From contig JBLIBC010000117.1 in the NCBI GenBank assembly GCA_047632015.1, forward strand, positions 1 to 8,089: 8,089 nucleotides of DNA, written 5' to 3'. This document shows positions 6,107-8,089 of the stretch, one piece after another (the first letter of the stretch is position 1; each line of letters opens with the position of its first letter). The notes below the pieces were generated by a model. That model made no database searches. It had not been told where the DNA came from and saw only the letters and a program-made list of their open reading frames with translations. Source of the stretch: JBLIAZ01 sp047632015 (lineage in GTDB: Bacteria > Bacteroidota > Bacteroidia > Flavobacteriales_C > GCA-002722245). Both the position numbers and the translations under genes were made by a program.

Positions 6107-7795
6107 ATGAAAAACACACCCCTATTACTTGCTCTAACTTTCGCTTTAAGCGGGTTTAGTCAATCACATGATTACGCCTTAGCACAGCATTTAAGCACTT
6201 ACTTTTTAGGAGCCCAACGATGTGGAGACACCAAATCCTGGATTCAACCTGAAGGAGCCGGAGGATGTCATAATACTGACGGTCAAAGTGTGGGCCATGA
6301 TTTAACTGGTGGATGGCACGATTGCGGCGACTACATTAAATTTCATGTTTCTGGACCATACACTGCTTTGTTAAACTTATATGGATACGATAAATTTCCT
6401 GCAGCTTATGCTGACAATTACTCCCCTGACTATTCAAAAGGACCTAGTAATGGAATACCTGACGTGCTAGATGAAGTTAAAATTGAAACAGATTATTTGA
6501 TTAAATGCATTGGAACAGGAAATACAATTTACTGGCAGGTAGGTGATGGAAATGATCATTCCAGTTTTAATGAACCAATATCTAACTCAGAAGAGACCTT
6601 GTACAACGGTTCAAAAACAAGAACAGTTTACGCCGCGACTGAAGGGCATTCAAATGCTTTTGGAGGTTCAGCCGCAGCCCTTGCTTTGATGTCTATAGTA
6701 TACAAACCACATGATGCTACATACGCTCAATTATGCTTAACTGCTGCAATCAAGTACTATGATGTAGCAAAAATTAACATGGATATAACGGGAGACGCCG
6801 TTCCTACAGACGGATTTTACTCGTGGTTAGGAGAACAATACTCAAAGTATAATGATGAAATGGGAATGGGGGCAGCTTTACTGTATCGCGCAACTAATAC
6901 ATCAAGCTACTTGACCGAAGCCCAAAGTTTTTCTTCGGCAGCGGACCTATATGGGACTTTTAATTATGGATCAATTGATCATTTGTTGTTTTTTGAAATG
7001 TACAAAATCACAGGAACCTCCTCCTACTTGGACAAAGTAAAATGGAGGGTAGAAAACTACAGTTTGGAGTCATGCGGATATTTTCACAATACCAATTGGG
7101 GTTCGTTAAGAGATGCAGGAAATGCCTCATTTTTAGCTGCTTTATATCACAGTGAATCTTCTGACGCAACAGCTTATAGTTTTGCTAAAAGTAACATTGA
7201 TTTTATTCTTGGTACTCATGGCTACATAAGCGCCGATGCTCCGGCAAACTTTTCCTTTTTAATAGGTTACAATGAAATGGGAGGAAGTTATCCTCAGCAT
7301 CCTCATCATGGAGCAGCATTTGGAAAATCATCTAATGCCTGGTCGCAATACACAAATGAAGACAACAACCCGGGATCGGTTACTTTTGGTTACGAGCTTA
7401 AAGGAGGCTTAGCAGGAGGGCCAGAATCTGCTTGTTCAAATTTTACTGACAAAATCGGAAATTACATCTCTAGTGAATATTGTTCATATTACAACGCTGC
7501 ATTTACTGGAGCAGTCGCCTATATCAACAAAGTGGAAAATAATTTAATCACATCCACTACAAGCAAAGCTGTAAGCGACGAGCTTTATGTGTTCCCTAAT
7601 CCAGCCAACAATGTCATTACGGTAAACTTAGGAAACACCAACAATATAGTTACGATTATGGATAACATCGGTCGCGTAGTGCACAGTAAGCAAGTTAACG
7701 GGAGCGCACAGGTGGACATCAGTAATTTAAATCCTGGAATTTACACTGTTAAAAGCAGCAGTAATCAGGATATTAAAAGGTTTGTGAAAAACTAA
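6107..7795 (+). CDS. Secreted GH9 endoglucanase (cellulase) with type IX secretion sorting domain
   Basis: A 562-residue protein. A signal peptide covers residues 1-19 (MKNTPLLLALTFALSGFSQ), the GH9 catalytic domain about 20-475, a short linker follows, and a T9SS type A sorting domain covers about 493-562 (VFPNPANN, DNIGRVV, LNPGIYTVK, terminal KRFVKN). GH9 enzymes hydrolyse beta-1,4-glucans with inversion. D72 and D75 in GGWHDCGDYIKF correspond to the water-activating Asp pair of the GGWxDAGD motif. E457 in F-T-D448-(x)8-E457-Y-C-S-Y-Y-N-A fits the catalytic acid of the second GH9 signature, with Cys459 where Ser/Thr/Ala is usual. The first signature is present as YPQHPHHGAAFG, but the Arg that normally follows HH is Gly402. 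No Ig-like N-terminal domain and no CBM are present. Eight cysteines in the mature protein, one (C73) inside the active-site motif, are notable for an exported enzyme. The AQRCGDTKSW and WHDCGD blocks recall Fibrobacter GH9 enzymes (from memory). Likely controlled by the upstream AraC-type regulator. Confidence 0.93.
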   Translation: MKNTPLLLALTFALSGFSQSHDYALAQHLSTYFLGAQRCGDTKSWIQPEGAGGCHNTDGQSVGHDLTGGWHDCGDYIKFHVSGPYTALLNLYGYDKFPAAYADNYSPDYSKGPSNGIPDVLDEVKIETDYLIKCIGTGNTIYWQVGDGNDHSSFNEPISNSEETLYNGSKTRTVYAATEGHSNAFGGSAAALALMSIVYKPHDATYAQLCLTAAIKYYDVAKINMDITGDAVPTDGFYSWLGEQYSKYNDEMGMGAALLYRATNTSSYLTEAQSFSSAADLYGTFNYGSIDHLLFFEMYKITGTSSYLDKVKWRVENYSLESCGYFHNTNWGSLRDAGNASFLAALYHSESSDATAYSFAKSNIDFILGTHGYISADAPANFSFLIGYNEMGGSYPQHPHHGAAFGKSSNAWSQYTNEDNNPGSVTFGYELKGGLAGGPESACSNFTDKIGNYISSEYCSYYNAAFTGAVAYINKVENNLITSTTSKAVSDELYVFPNPANNVITVNLGNTNNIVTIMDNIGRVVHSKQVNGSAQVDISNLNPGIYTVKSSSNQDIKRFVKN

Positions 7796-7826
7796 ATTAG
7801 CACAAGCTATTTCGTGGTATAAAGTT

Positions 7827-7887
7827 TGAATGAGTTAATTGAAATCGTCTTCAAAAGTCGATACCAATTAACTCATTCATTTTTTTT
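7827..7887 (+). terminator. Strong Rho-independent terminator after the GH9 gene
   Basis: The arms TGAATGAGTTAATTG (7827-7841) and CAATTAACTCATTCA (7865-7879) are perfectly complementary over 15 bp. Above a 2x2 internal loop they continue as ATCG/CGAT (7844-7847 with 7859-7862). A T-T mismatch then leads to CTT/AAG closing a CAA loop. Eight T residues follow at 7880-7887. It lies 32 bp after the GH9 stop and before the next start at 7918, so it ends the cellulase transcript. The stem is AT-rich but long. Confidence 0.85.
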
Positions 7888-7894
7888 ACATTTG
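7887..7894 (+). promoter_or_regulatory. Candidate -7 promoter element of the right-edge gene
   Basis: TACATTTG matches TAnnTTTG exactly and directly follows the terminator T-run. It lies 23 bp before the ATG at 7918, which predicts a start near 7901 and a leader of about 17 nt. No -33 TTTG is visible because that region is the terminator stem. Its position between a terminator and a new gene supports it. Confidence 0.45.
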
Positions 7895-7917
7895 TTAGGT
7901 CTCAAAAACAACAAAAC

Positions 7918-8089
7918 ATGGCATTCAAGCAATTCAAAACATTCATCCTTTTCTTTTTAATACTATCAAGTGTAACCGTTGCACAGAGCAACGCTGGCAC
8001 ATCCGATAAAATAAAAATAAAAATTAACACACAGGAAGCAAACAGTGCGTTCTTGAACTTGGCATATGAAGAAGCTATTATTTTATATC
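7918..8089 (+). CDS. Partial exported protein of unknown function (runs off right edge)
   Basis: From the ATG at 7918, 57 codons are open up to the window edge. The N-terminus is a typical signal peptide: MAFKQFKTF, then a hydrophobic stretch ILFFLILSSVTV, then AQ at residues 22-23 with cleavage after A22 or Q23, as in many Bacteroidota exported proteins. The start of the mature part (SNAGTSDKIKIKINTQEANS, then AFLNLAYEEAIILY) shows no recognisable domain. There is no lipobox cysteine. The gene has its own candidate promoter and is separated from the GH9 gene by a terminator, so it is probably not part of the cellulase transcript. The coding call rests on the signal peptide and open frame. 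Confidence 0.75.
   Translation, partial: MAFKQFKTFILFFLILSSVTVAQSNAGTSDKIKIKINTQEANSAFLNLAYEEAIILY

Overview
The window looks like a chromosomal segment of a Bacteroidota bacterium, most likely a flavobacterium-like lineage. The DNA is AT-rich. The endoglucanase carries a C-terminal type IX secretion sorting domain. Candidate promoters fit the Bacteroidota -7 consensus TAnnTTTG, and no gene has a well-placed Shine-Dalgarno. The protein families present (AAA_14-like ATPase, multi-repeat YwqK/MORN_2 protein, LptF/LptG permease) are typical of the phylum. No rRNA, tRNA, IS element, prophage or CRISPR was seen.

Layout, left to right. A minus-strand gene, probably an AAA_14/DUF4143-type ATPase, runs off the left edge (1-110). 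Between it and the first plus-strand gene lies a 235-bp divergent region with three copies of a 16-bp near-palindromic box. The copies are exactly 33 bp apart, and a further half-site sits next to the ATPase promoter. Next come a saccharopine dehydrogenase/alanine dehydrogenase-type oxidoreductase (346-1539) and an exported protein made of about 20 YwqK/MORN_2-like repeats (1620-3368). The repeat protein is followed after 23 bp by an LptF/LptG permease with a TTG start (3392-4813).

The right half is a compact candidate polysaccharide-response module. It has a two-TM AraC-type regulator whose extracytoplasmic domain looks like a carbohydrate-binding jelly roll (4867-5976). A 16-bp perfect direct repeat at 21-bp spacing, the classic AraC-dimer geometry, lies in the following intergenic region. 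Then comes a secreted GH9 endoglucanase with a T9SS type A sorting domain (6107-7795). A strong hairpin terminator closes this unit. A new signal-peptide gene starts at 7918 and is cut by the right edge.

Proposed working model (inference): the membrane regulator senses a cellulose or glucan fragment outside the inner membrane and binds the 21-bp repeat. It thereby switches on the adjacent cellulase, which leaves the cell through the type IX system. The left half (oxidoreductase, repeat protein, LPS-transport permease) appears functionally unrelated.
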